Shown: positions 51,227 to 59,410 of the stretch, one piece after another
How positions within the stretch are numbered: position 1 is the stretch's first letter
Layout of the letters: the number at the start of each line of letters is the position of its first letter
Assembly (NCBI GenBank): GCA_017379015.1
Contig: JAFNXN010000004.1
Location: 1-64,000 of the forward strand
DNA: 64,000 nt
Source: Alistipes sp.
GTDB lineage: Bacteria > Bacteroidota > Bacteroidia > Bacteroidales > Rikenellaceae
Reading direction: 5' to 3'
Notes under the pieces: model-generated
Seen by the model: the letters and a program-made list of their open reading frames with translations, nothing else
Told to the model about the DNA's origin: nothing
Databases searched by the model: none
Position numbers and translations under genes: made by a program

Positions 51227-51652
51227 ATGAAGAGTCTTCACATAATAGTCACACTCATTGCCACGATGATCACCACGGTGGCATTTGCACAATACCCTGA
51301 TCGAGCTGCTGCGGCTAAGGCACAAGGCAAGCGTCTAACGGTCAAGGAGTGGAAGACTACGCCCGATGGCAAGAACAAGTGGGTCGACCATATCGAGGTT
51401 TACAACAGCAAGGGGCAGCTCGTCGAGGAGTCGGAGTGGGGCGACTATGGTCGCCACCTCACATGGCGTGCCGAATACTTCTACAATAGCCGCGGACAAC
51501 TCGAGAAGGAGATCATCTACAACGAGCGAAACAAACCCTCGAAGGTTCGCAAGTTTGAGTACGATACCAACGGCGTATGCACACGACGACTCAACTATAG
51601 CGCAAACGGAATACTAAACTCATATCGCCAATTTGAATTTATCTACGAGTAG
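51227..51652 (+). CDS. secreted protein with YD/MORN-like repeats
   Basis: A 141-residue secreted protein (signal peptide MKSLHIIVTLIATMITTVAF, cut after AFA). Three short repeats resemble the YwqK or MORN/YD type: EVYNSKGQLVEESEWGDYGR, YFYNSRGQLEKEIIYNERNK and EYDTNGVCTRRLNYSANG. Such repeats form small beta hairpin stacks in cell-surface proteins. No enzymatic motif is present. It lies three bases before the VTC gene, so it starts the polyphosphate operon in this window. Confidence 0.7.
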   Translation: MKSLHIIVTLIATMITTVAFAQYPDRAAAAKAQGKRLTVKEWKTTPDGKNKWVDHIEVYNSKGQLVEESEWGDYGRHLTWRAEYFYNSRGQLEKEIIYNERNKPSKVRKFEYDTNGVCTRRLNYSANGILNSYRQFEFIYE

Positions 51653-51655
51653 GTT

Positions 51656-52450
51656 ATGACTGATGGCTTGACATACGACACCCTTAACTCCTTAGAGGTG
51701 TGGCAGCTGATGCCCACAATTACGCTCGACGAGATGCGTAGTGTCAAGCTAATGAATCGCATCGACACGAAGTATGTGCTCACATACGACGAGGTGCTAC
51801 AACTCATCCAGCGTGCTGCCGCCAACAACTACTACGTGCAGATCATAGATGGTGTGCGCGCCTGCCGCTACCGCACCTTATACTACGACACCGCCACACG
51901 CGAGATGTTTCGCCAACACCACAATCGCAAGTTGTGTCGACAGAAGCTCCGCACACGCACCTACGTCGAGAACAACACCACCTTCTTCGAGATCAAGGAC
52001 AAGAGCAACCGCGGACGCACCAAGAAGCGTCGTCGGGAGATTACGCCAGCTGAGTTCTCCAACTTCGGCTCAAGTGCCGAAGCGTGCGCACTTCTAGCTA
52101 AGCACTCTCGATTTAGCCTTGAAGAGCTCTCGCCAGCACTCACAACAAACTTTACACGCATCACGCTTGTAAACCCCACACTCACCGAGCGCACAACCAT
52201 CGACCTAGAGCTACAATACCAAGATATGCGCAGCCTACGGTGCAGCTCAATCGACAAAATGGCAATCGTCGAGCTAAAGCAGGATGGCAACATCACATCG
52301 CTAACAAAACTCCTGCTTCGCGACATGCGCATCGCCCCACTTAAGGTGAGCAAATACTGCCTTGGCACAACACTCACGGTTGAGAATATTAAGCGCAACC
52401 GCTTTAAGGAAAAACTTCAAGAGATTAACAAACGACTAAACCGAAAATAA
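51656..52450 (+). CDS. VTC-domain polyphosphate polymerase
   Basis: A 264-residue protein made of one VTC domain, the fold of the yeast vacuolar polyphosphate polymerase, in the CYTH/TTM superfamily tunnel. Visible tunnel residues: NRIDTKYVL (about 34-42), RACRYRTLYYDT, KLCRQKLRTRTYVE, FFEIKDKSNRGRTKKRRREI, TIDLELQYQ and MAIVELKQDGN, with paired basic residues facing phosphate and glutamates for metal. It would make inorganic polyphosphate from ATP. It is immediately followed by DUF4956, a common partner of VTC in bacteria. Confidence 0.9.
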   Translation: MTDGLTYDTLNSLEVWQLMPTITLDEMRSVKLMNRIDTKYVLTYDEVLQLIQRAAANNYYVQIIDGVRACRYRTLYYDTATREMFRQHHNRKLCRQKLRTRTYVENNTTFFEIKDKSNRGRTKKRRREITPAEFSNFGSSAEACALLAKHSRFSLEELSPALTTNFTRITLVNPTLTERTTIDLELQYQDMRSLRCSSIDKMAIVELKQDGNITSLTKLLLRDMRIAPLKVSKYCLGTTLTVENIKRNRFKEKLQEINKRLNRK

Positions 52451-52452
52451 CT

Positions 52453-53202
52453 ATGACAACTTTTGATGGCGAGGGTCTTAACCCCGATATTTACGATGCA
52501 GATATTGCGGCCCTTATGGGTACCGATGGCGAGGTTGGAGCTACGATGCTCGGCATTCCACTCTGCGACACCACCTCACTACTACAGCTCGGACTTCAGT
52601 TCTTCATCAACCTGATTGTCTGCTTTATCATCGTGCGCTGCTTCTACTACCCCAAGAGCCACCGCAAGGACTTTGCTGTCACCTTTGTACTCTTCTCCAC
52701 GGCAGTCTTTTTGCTGCTCTTCTTCATGAAGAGCGTAGGCATCGACGTGAGCATAGGTCTTGGGCTGTTTATGATCTTTGGCATCATGCGCTACCGCACC
52801 GAGATGGTCCCTATTCGTGAGATGACCTACCTCTTCCTAACTATCGCTACGGCAGTGATTAATGGTAGCAACCTCATGGTGTCGTATGCCGAGCTGCTTG
52901 CAGCTAACTTACTTATCGTAGCCGTGTTGGCAGTACTTGAGGGTGTTGTCATGCGCGGACGCACAGCCACACGTCTAGTCTGCTACGAGCGCATCGAGCT
53001 CATACGCCCGGAGCGTCGCAAGGAGCTTATCGCCGACCTCGAGGAGCGACTCGGGCATAAGGTTAAGAGCGTCGACATCGGCAACGTCGACTTCCTTCGC
53101 GATGTTGCATTTATCAAGGTGCACTACACCCCTGAACGTGGCGAGCAGCCAATGACCGAACCTACGATGAAGATCAACGAGAAGAATGCCTTTAATGCCT
53201 AA
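52453..53202 (+). CDS. DUF4956 membrane protein, VTC partner
   Basis: A 249-residue inner-membrane protein. Four membrane segments lie at about 45-63 (LGLQFFINLIVCFIIVRCFY), 77-93, 97-113 (VSIGLGLFMIFGIMRYRTEM) and 130-165. The loop FGIMRYRTEMVPIREMTYLF is the conserved core of DUF4956. The C-terminal 80 residues are soluble with RPERRKELIADLEERLGHKV. Family members sit next to VTC domains and may channel or anchor polyphosphate synthesis at the membrane; the mechanism is not known. It starts two bases after the VTC gene. Confidence 0.88.
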   Translation: MTTFDGEGLNPDIYDADIAALMGTDGEVGATMLGIPLCDTTSLLQLGLQFFINLIVCFIIVRCFYYPKSHRKDFAVTFVLFSTAVFLLLFFMKSVGIDVSIGLGLFMIFGIMRYRTEMVPIREMTYLFLTIATAVINGSNLMVSYAELLAANLLIVAVLAVLEGVVMRGRTATRLVCYERIELIRPERRKELIADLEERLGHKVKSVDIGNVDFLRDVAFIKVHYTPERGEQPMTEPTMKINEKNAFNA

Positions 53203-53214
53203 AGAAAACTGATT

Positions 53215-53991
53215 ATGAAGAAGTTAATAGTATCCGCACTCCTCCTCATAAGCTTCGTGACACTCTCGGCACAGGAGCTAACACCTACCATCGTAAACAC
53301 CAACGACTTTCGCGGGCGAATTGAAGGAGGCTTTGAGTGTAAGATCGCCAAAGATCTCAACCTTGAGGCTGGCATCGAGATGCGCCTAAAGAGCGACTTT
53401 CAGACCGTGGACCGCATGCAGACAAGCATCGGCATAAGCTATGAGCCCTCAAAGTATCTAACCGTGGGTGCCGACTACATACTCATCAACACCCATGAGC
53501 CTGGCTACTGGGAGAAGCCTCGCCACAGAGCAAATGTAAATGTAGAGGGGTCGCTTAAGGTCGGAAGATTTGAGCTATCCTTGCGCGAGAGGGTGCAGAC
53601 AACCTTCCGCACCGACTCGGTAAATAGGTTCGAGAAGATGAATCCCGAGGTTGTTCTTCGCTCGCGCCTTAAGGCAGAGTACAAGATCCGCCACTCACGC
53701 TGGACACCATACCTGATGTTCGAGCTCAACAATACGCTTAACGCCCCTAGCGTGGTTCACAACTACAAGGATGATCCATACTCTACGGAGTGTTTCGTGT
53801 CACGCTATCGCCTAGGCGTAGGTGCCAAGCTCCGCATCGATAGACACAACCGCCTCGACTTCTTCTACTATTTTGACTACGACCGAGGCTATAATATTGA
53901 TTACAAAGGCAATAAGGGCGACCTGAAGGGTTATCTTCAGGAGAACGACCATCGCCACATATTTGGCATATCCTATAAATTCAAGCTCTAG
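53215..53991 (+). CDS. DUF2490-family outer-membrane protein
   Basis: A 258-residue secreted beta-barrel (signal peptide MKKLIVSALLLISFVTLSAQ). Strands such as RIEGGFECKIAKDLNLEAGI, LTVGADYILINTH, RFELSLRERVQTTFRTDS, PYLMFELNNTL and a final FGISYKFKL fit DUF2490, a family of outer-membrane barrels. Its place after VTC and DUF4956 suggests a link with polyphosphate or cell-surface phosphate handling. It lies 12 bases after DUF4956 and two before the next gene. Confidence 0.8.
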   Translation: MKKLIVSALLLISFVTLSAQELTPTIVNTNDFRGRIEGGFECKIAKDLNLEAGIEMRLKSDFQTVDRMQTSIGISYEPSKYLTVGADYILINTHEPGYWEKPRHRANVNVEGSLKVGRFELSLRERVQTTFRTDSVNRFEKMNPEVVLRSRLKAEYKIRHSRWTPYLMFELNNTLNAPSVVHNYKDDPYSTECFVSRYRLGVGAKLRIDRHNRLDFFYYFDYDRGYNIDYKGNKGDLKGYLQENDHRHIFGISYKFKL

Positions 53992-53993
53992 AG

Positions 53994-54536
53994 ATGCGAC
54001 GCGTAGCCCTTGCCATACTTCTTCTTGTCAGCACTATTTCGCTTAGTGCCCGAGGACCGTTGTACGTGGTGAACGGCACACCCATGAAGAGCATTGAGCA
54101 TATCCTGCAAGAGGATATCGAACATATCGATGTGCTTCCAGCCAATGAGGAGAGCATCGAGCGATGGGGCATGGAGGCGTGCGAGGGCGTCATCATCGTC
54201 ACTCTGCGCTACGACTCTCCCGCTACATTCTCCCACAACGGCTTCGACAACTTCACGACCTACCTTAGCAAAAGCGTGCGTTGGGGCGAGAAGATGGACC
54301 CCGAGCGCGTATCACTACGCATAAGAGTTGATAGTAGCGGTCGTGCCTCGATTGTCAAGGTACTTCAAGCCACCTCGCGCCAATTTCTTAAACGTGTTGA
54401 GCGTGCCATTAGCGAAGCTCCGCTATGGCATCCTGCAACGCGCAATGGCGAGGCTGTAGAGAGCACACATCTAGTTAATCTTCTTCTGCCCGAGGGTGGC
54501 ACACTGCCCGTCGAGCGTGGAGTAATACTTCTATAA
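53994..54536 (+). CDS. TonB-like protein with receptor-plug-like N-terminus
   Basis: A 180-residue exported protein. After a signal peptide (MRRVALAILLLVSTISLSAR), residues about 22-75 read GPLYVVNGTPMKSIEHILQE through VLPANEESIERWG and ACEGVIIVTL. This matches the plug-domain pattern of SusC-like receptors (PLYVVDGxP ... IxxIEVLKDA ... YGxxAANGVIxITT). Residues about 100-180 resemble a TonB C-terminal domain (VSLRIRVDSSGRASIVKVLQ, RAISEAPLWHPA). No transmembrane anchor other than the signal is present. It would be periplasmic and could couple or mimic receptor-TonB contacts. It is the fifth gene of the operon. Confidence 0.65.
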   Translation: MRRVALAILLLVSTISLSARGPLYVVNGTPMKSIEHILQEDIEHIDVLPANEESIERWGMEACEGVIIVTLRYDSPATFSHNGFDNFTTYLSKSVRWGEKMDPERVSLRIRVDSSGRASIVKVLQATSRQFLKRVERAISEAPLWHPATRNGEAVESTHLVNLLLPEGGTLPVERGVILL

Positions 54537-54543
54537 CCGAGCG

Positions 54544-55815
54544 ATGAGCCACTGGGAAAACATAAGGACTACGGCTGAGGCAAGCCTCACGCTTCTCGAC
54601 CTACAACGCATGGTGCGTCTTACGCTCGAGAGTCGCTTTGAGGAGCCACTATGGGTGCGTGCCGAGATCTCCGAGCTCAAGGTTAATCGCTCGGGGCACT
54701 GCTACCTAAACCTTGTTGAGAAGGGTGCGACGAGTGGTGCTCCACAGGCAGAGGCACGAGCCGTCATCTGGCGTTCGGCATTTGCCACTATTAACACCAT
54801 GTTTCGAGCTGCAACGGGTCGCGAGCTATGCTCAGGCATCGCCATCCTTGCACGTGTCATGGTAACATATCACGAGGTATATGGCTTCTCGCTACAGATC
54901 ATCGACATCGATGCTGGCTACACACTCGGAGATGTAGAGCGTCGTCGTCGTGAGACCATTGAACAACTCAAGAGCGACGGCGTGTGGGATATGAACCACG
55001 AGTTAAGCCTGAACACCCCCACACTGCGTATTGCCGTTGTGTCGAGTGCCACCGCCGCTGGCTACCGTGACTTTAGGGAGGAGCTGGCGCGCTCGCCATA
55101 CCGCTTTAAGCTCACCCTTTTTGAGTCGCTCATGCAGGGCAACAATGCCGAACAGAGCGTCGTTGATGCACTATGTGCCATTGCCGAGCGCGATGTGGAG
55201 TTTGATGTCGTAGTACTCATCCGAGGAGGAGGATCGACAAGCGATCTTGCCCTCTTCGACTCCTACCTTATCGCCTCGTACGTAGCACAGTTTCCACTAC
55301 CCATCTTTGCGGGTATAGGTCACGACAAGGATACCTCCGTGGTAGATATGGTTGCACACACCTCCTGCAAGACCCCCACAGCGGTGGCTACCACACTCGT
55401 CGAGCTTGCCGACATGGAGCTTGGCACACTTGAGGAGTATGCCCTAAGGCTTCGCGACAGCGTCACTAGACAGATCGCCAAGGAGCATCTACTTATTGAA
55501 CGCCTCAATAGTGATATTGCGCGATCTTCCATAGTGCTACTCAGCGGCTTACAACACCGACTAGACACTCTTGACGAGGCTATATCGAATGGGGCACGAC
55601 GCATAATTACTCTCGAGCAGCAACGCCTCTCGGCACTTAACTCACTTATCGAGAGCTACGACCCCAAGAGAATCCTTAGCCGAGGCTTTGCCATTGTGCG
55701 CACAAGCGATGGCAAGAGAGTTGACGCAAACAATATCGGGCCTGGCGATAACGTTCATATAGAGCTTATCGACTACCGCCTAAAAGCAACAATTGATAGC
55801 AAACAAAAATTATAG
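54544..55815 (+). CDS. xseA: exodeoxyribonuclease VII large subunit
   Basis: XseA, with XseB, degrades single-stranded DNA to oligonucleotides. The 423-residue protein has the N-terminal OB-fold (FEEPLWVRAEISELKVNRSG, YLNLVEK), the catalytic core (RIAVVSSATAAGYRDFREEL, VVLIRGGGSTSDLALFDSYL, FAGIGHDKDTSVVDMVAHTS) and a coiled C-terminal region ending YDPKRILSRGFAIVRTSDGK. It lies seven bases after the TonB-like gene and four before xseB. Confidence 0.97.
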   Translation: MSHWENIRTTAEASLTLLDLQRMVRLTLESRFEEPLWVRAEISELKVNRSGHCYLNLVEKGATSGAPQAEARAVIWRSAFATINTMFRAATGRELCSGIAILARVMVTYHEVYGFSLQIIDIDAGYTLGDVERRRRETIEQLKSDGVWDMNHELSLNTPTLRIAVVSSATAAGYRDFREELARSPYRFKLTLFESLMQGNNAEQSVVDALCAIAERDVEFDVVVLIRGGGSTSDLALFDSYLIASYVAQFPLPIFAGIGHDKDTSVVDMVAHTSCKTPTAVATTLVELADMELGTLEEYALRLRDSVTRQIAKEHLLIERLNSDIARSSIVLLSGLQHRLDTLDEAISNGARRIITLEQQRLSALNSLIESYDPKRILSRGFAIVRTSDGKRVDANNIGPGDNVHIELIDYRLKATIDSKQKL

Positions 55816-55819
55816 AGTA

Positions 55820-56023
55820 ATGGCTACTAAAAAATTGACATATAGCGAGGCTATGGCCGAGATCGAGACTATTGTGGCCCAGCTGCGCAGTGCAGAGATG
55901 AACGTTGACGATCTCTCGAAGAGTGTAGCACGCGCCACAAAGCTTATTGACGAGTGTCGAGCCACACTACTTCGCACCGAAAAGGAGGTTGAGCGACTTA
56001 TAAATCCAGACACAGAGTCATGA
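55820..56023 (+). CDS. xseB: exodeoxyribonuclease VII small subunit
   Basis: A 67-residue small subunit of ExoVII. I start at ATG 55820 (MATKKLTYSEAMAEIETIVA), not at an upstream in-frame start overlapping xseA, because the family starts there. The pattern LTYSEAMAEIETIVAQLRSA, then NVDDLSKSVARATKLIDECR, is diagnostic. Its stop overlaps the start of the methyltransferase by four bases (ATGA). Confidence 0.95.
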   Translation: MATKKLTYSEAMAEIETIVAQLRSAEMNVDDLSKSVARATKLIDECRATLLRTEKEVERLINPDTES

Positions 56024-56805
56024 AACACCTCATTCGCTGGATCCTAAACATCGTTCCACGTCCCCTCTTGCAGCGTGTCGCCACGTGGGCTGTGCCCATC
56101 GTCGGTCTTCTCTACAAGGGTCGTGGTCGCCTTTGTCCTATATGTGGTGCGCGTTATAGGCGTTTCATGCCCTACGGATATGTTCTCTCGCGCGAAGATG
56201 CCCTCTGTCCGAGGTGTCTATCGCTTGAGCGTCATCGCATGATATGGCTATGGCTAGAGCGACATACCGACCTTTTCGAGATGCGCCCTCGCCTACTCCA
56301 CATAGCCCCCGAGCTATCGCTGATGCGCCACTTTAGAGCCCTCTACGGATCTAGTAGCAACTATATTACTGCCGACCTTGAGTCGCCCCTTGCCGATCTA
56401 CACTTCGACGTTCAACAGATTCCTATGGCAGATAGTACGGTAGATGTCATCATCTGCAACCACCTTCTCGAGCACGTGGAGGATGATCATGAGGCACTTA
56501 GCGAGCTATACCGCATACTTTGCCCCGGAGGTTGGGGAATACTCCTTGTCCCCGAAGATCGTTCACGCTTAACGACATTTGAGGATGACACGATAACTGA
56601 CCCCAAGGAGCGCACTCGCCTATTTGGTCAATATGACCATCGTCGCATCTACGGTCGCGACTACGACTCGCGCCTAGCGGCAGCGGGCTTCGAGGTTGAG
56701 CGCATCGATTTTACAAAAGAGGTTAGCGACAACGACCAAAGGCTCTATTCAATAGGCCATGACCACCTTGTAGTTGTGCGCAAACCACACATAATCAAAA
56801 ATTAA
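56020..56805 (+). CDS. SAM-dependent methyltransferase with zinc-ribbon N-terminus
   Basis: A 261-residue protein. Residues 1-30 are hydrophobic and basic. Then two CxxC pairs (CPICGARYRRFMPYG, CPRCLSLERHR; about residues 39-68) form a zinc ribbon. A class I methyltransferase domain follows: motif I-like LLHIAPELSLMRHFRALYGS, acidic loop ITADLESPLADLHFDVQ, motif II-like VDVIICNHLLEHVEDDHEAL, and CPGGWGILLVPEDRS. This layout is known for Bacteroidota glycan-locus or surface methyltransferases, but the substrate is not known. Confidence 0.83.
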   Translation: MKHLIRWILNIVPRPLLQRVATWAVPIVGLLYKGRGRLCPICGARYRRFMPYGYVLSREDALCPRCLSLERHRMIWLWLERHTDLFEMRPRLLHIAPELSLMRHFRALYGSSSNYITADLESPLADLHFDVQQIPMADSTVDVIICNHLLEHVEDDHEALSELYRILCPGGWGILLVPEDRSRLTTFEDDTITDPKERTRLFGQYDHRRIYGRDYDSRLAAAGFEVERIDFTKEVSDNDQRLYSIGHDHLVVVRKPHIIKN

Positions 56806-56814
56806 GCAACACCG

Positions 56815-59031
56815 ATGAATAATGTTTTAGAGCGATATAGCACACTTCGAGATATTGTAGCAAAGACCTTCTCGCAGCTCACACAGCAGATGGTTGACGA
56901 GGCATTGCTCTTTGCCGCCGAGCACCTGGCCTCTCACGAGCGTTACGACTCATCGCCACTACTCGACCACGGCGTTGCCGTTGCACGTATCATCATCGAG
57001 GAGATTGGCTTGGGGCGTAACTCAACGATTGCCGCCATCATCCACGATGTTGTACGCATAGCCATACAGCGCAAAGACCCCGAGATGGAGTTGCTCACCA
57101 CGCACATTCGTGAACACTTTGGCGAGGAGACACTCGGCATCACCATTGCGCTATGCAAGATCTCGGATATCAAGCTTAAGGCATCCAAGGAGCAGGCCTC
57201 CGACTTCCGCGACATGATTGTCTCCTACTCGGAAGATCCTCGCGTCATACTTATCAAGCTTGCCGACCGTCTTGAGGTGATGCGTTCGCTCGAGATATTC
57301 CCCGAGAAGAAACGCCGCACAAAGAGTTGGGAGAGCCTAAACTTATATGCCCAGATAGCCCACAAACTGGGTCTATACAGCATCAAGAGCGAGCTTGAAG
57401 ATCTCTCACTAAAACACCTCGAGCCAGAGGCATATCACAATATTGTTCAGGAACTTAAGGAGAGCGAGGCAGAGCGTATCGCCTTTATCGAGAAGTTCCT
57501 TGAGCCTATACGCGAGCTTCTCGACCGCGACGGCATCAAGTACCACATAAAGAGCCGCACCAAGTCGGTCTTCTCGATATTTCAGAAGATGCGCAAACAG
57601 CGCGTAGGCTTTAAGGGTGTCTACGACATCTTTGCCCTTCGCATCATCATCGACTGCCCCATTGAGCGCGAGAAGGCCCTATGCTGGACTGTCTACTCTC
57701 ATGTCACCAGCCTCTACATGCCCAACACAGAACGCATGCGCGACTGGATCTCAATCCCAAAGTCGAATGGCTATGAGTCGCTCCACGCCACAGTTCTTGG
57801 CGATGGTGGTCGCTGGGTGGAGGTTCAGATACGCACCGAGCGCATGGACGAGGTTGCCGAGCGTGGTATTGCTGCCCACTGGCGTTACAAGGGTGTCAAG
57901 CAGGGAGGCATGGGTGCCGAGGAGTGGCTAGGACGCCTTCGCGAGCTACTCGAAGATACCACCTCCGAGGCTATCGCCCACCGCTTTGAAGCGAAGCCTG
58001 CCACGGGAGAGATATTTGTATTCACCCCATCGGGCGATATTCGCAAGCTCCCCGAGGGAGCTACCGTCCTCGACTTTGCTTTCGACATTCACACCTCGCT
58101 TGGAGCGATATGCGTTGGTGGCAAGATTGGCAACCGCGTAGTGCCCATCAAGGAGCAGCTACACAATGGCGACATCTGCGAGGTGCTAACACGCAAGGAT
58201 CAGACCCCTAAGGCTGACTGGCTTGCGCTATGTGTCACCTCTAAGGCCCGCGCACGCATACGTGCCTATCTGCGCGAGGAGCAACAGAAGCATGCTCGCT
58301 TAGGTCGTGAGGAGCTGGAGCGCCGACTCAAAAACTGGAAGATGGAGATCTCTATAGATGAGGTCGTTGCCTACCTATGTAAATACTATAAGATACGTCG
58401 TGGCAACGAGCTCTACATGATGATCGCCGACGAGAAGCGCGATCTTCTGGAGATCAAGGATGTGCTCATACGCTGGCGTTCGGGCGAGGCTGATGAGCAA
58501 CGACGACAGGCTGCCGCCGAGATTGAGGAGCGCAAGGCGCGCCTGCGCGAGGAGCGTACAGTGGAGCCACGACGCTCCAACGATGCACTTGTTATCGACG
58601 ACAAGATAAACAACATAGAGTACAAGTTTGGACGCTGCTGCAACCCCATCAAGGGTGATAACGTCTTTGGCTTCATCACCATAAATGCCGGCATCACAAT
58701 ACACCGTAACGACTGCCCCAATGCTCGACGCATGCGCGAGCGTTACCCCTATCGCGTGCTTGAGGCGCGCTGGAGAGAGGATGCCGAGGGTGCTTTCCGC
58801 GTAACCATTGGCATCACGGCTGCCGATATACCGGGTCTTGCCACCACAATAATGGATGTAGCCAGCAAAGAGCTAAAGCTCTCGGTGCGCGGCATCAACT
58901 ACCTACCTAAGGGCGATGGCTCCGCCTCAGCACAACTAATCGTGGAGGTTACGGGGGCTAACATTGTCGATATGTTGCTCCACTCGCTACGCCGTATTAA
59001 GGGTGTAAGAAACGCCTATAGAATTAACTAA
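56815..59031 (+). CDS. rel: RelA/SpoT homologue, (p)ppGpp synthetase with degenerate hydrolase site
   Basis: A 738-residue RSH-family protein with all domains: HD (about 20-175), synthetase (about 240-370), TGS (about 395-455: IFVFTPSGDIRKLPEGATVL), helical and zinc-finger regions and a C-terminal ACT (after 660). The synthetase has KGVYDIFALRIII, RMRDWISIPKSNGYESLHAT (basic RxKD-like motif) and VEVQIRTERMDEVAERGIAA. In the HD domain the metal ligands His52, His77-Asp78 and Asp151 are present. The HDxxED glutamate-aspartate is Arg81-Ile82, and the usual HNM is EVM (Val155). Hydrolysis is therefore likely weak or lost. It makes the alarmone of the stringent response. Confidence 0.9.
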   Translation: MNNVLERYSTLRDIVAKTFSQLTQQMVDEALLFAAEHLASHERYDSSPLLDHGVAVARIIIEEIGLGRNSTIAAIIHDVVRIAIQRKDPEMELLTTHIREHFGEETLGITIALCKISDIKLKASKEQASDFRDMIVSYSEDPRVILIKLADRLEVMRSLEIFPEKKRRTKSWESLNLYAQIAHKLGLYSIKSELEDLSLKHLEPEAYHNIVQELKESEAERIAFIEKFLEPIRELLDRDGIKYHIKSRTKSVFSIFQKMRKQRVGFKGVYDIFALRIIIDCPIEREKALCWTVYSHVTSLYMPNTERMRDWISIPKSNGYESLHATVLGDGGRWVEVQIRTERMDEVAERGIAAHWRYKGVKQGGMGAEEWLGRLRELLEDTTSEAIAHRFEAKPATGEIFVFTPSGDIRKLPEGATVLDFAFDIHTSLGAICVGGKIGNRVVPIKEQLHNGDICEVLTRKDQTPKADWLALCVTSKARARIRAYLREEQQKHARLGREELERRLKNWKMEISIDEVVAYLCKYYKIRRGNELYMMIADEKRDLLEIKDVLIRWRSGEADEQRRQAAAEIEERKARLREERTVEPRRSNDALVIDDKINNIEYKFGRCCNPIKGDNVFGFITINAGITIHRNDCPNARRMRERYPYRVLEARWREDAEGAFRVTIGITAADIPGLATTIMDVASKELKLSVRGINYLPKGDGSASAQLIVEVTGANIVDMLLHSLRRIKGVRNAYRIN

Positions 59032-59047
59032 CAAACAACCTATACTT

Positions 59048-59389
59048 ATGAATTTTGAGACCCTACATTGCCCCTGGGGCGACAATCTAAAGAGCTGTGC
59101 AATCACAGTTGCAGACCTTGATGGAGTTGTTCTCTACCAGAATAAACGTTCGATAGAGGTTAATGGCGATGTTCGTGGCAAATCGATGATACCATGCCAC
59201 TCGGCACGCTCCCGCGAGATCATCAGTCGCCTGATGACCAATGCTGAGACCAACGCCTACACCATCGAGAAGCGTGGTTTGCGCAAGCTTATCTACCAGA
59301 CACCATGGTTCGAGTCGGGCGAGGTTGCTGGTCTTGTTGAGTTCTCGCTTGAGATTCCTGCCGAGATGCCTCACTACGTACGCGAGTAG
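59048..59389 (+). CDS. small stand-alone PAS-domain protein
   Basis: A 113-residue soluble protein consisting of one PAS-like domain: LKSCAITVADLDGVVLYQNK (strand pair), RGKSMIPCHSARSREIISRL (helix with Cys and His), LRKLIYQTPWFESGEVAGLV (strands). Such single PAS proteins in this phylum bind a ligand or partner; no output domain is attached. It lies 17 bases after the RelA/SpoT gene and is last in the operon, so it might modulate it. The function is not shown. Confidence 0.72.
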   Translation: MNFETLHCPWGDNLKSCAITVADLDGVVLYQNKRSIEVNGDVRGKSMIPCHSARSREIISRLMTNAETNAYTIEKRGLRKLIYQTPWFESGEVAGLVEFSLEIPAEMPHYVRE

Positions 59390-59410
59390 TGCTACGCCAG
59401 TGCCCCGAGG

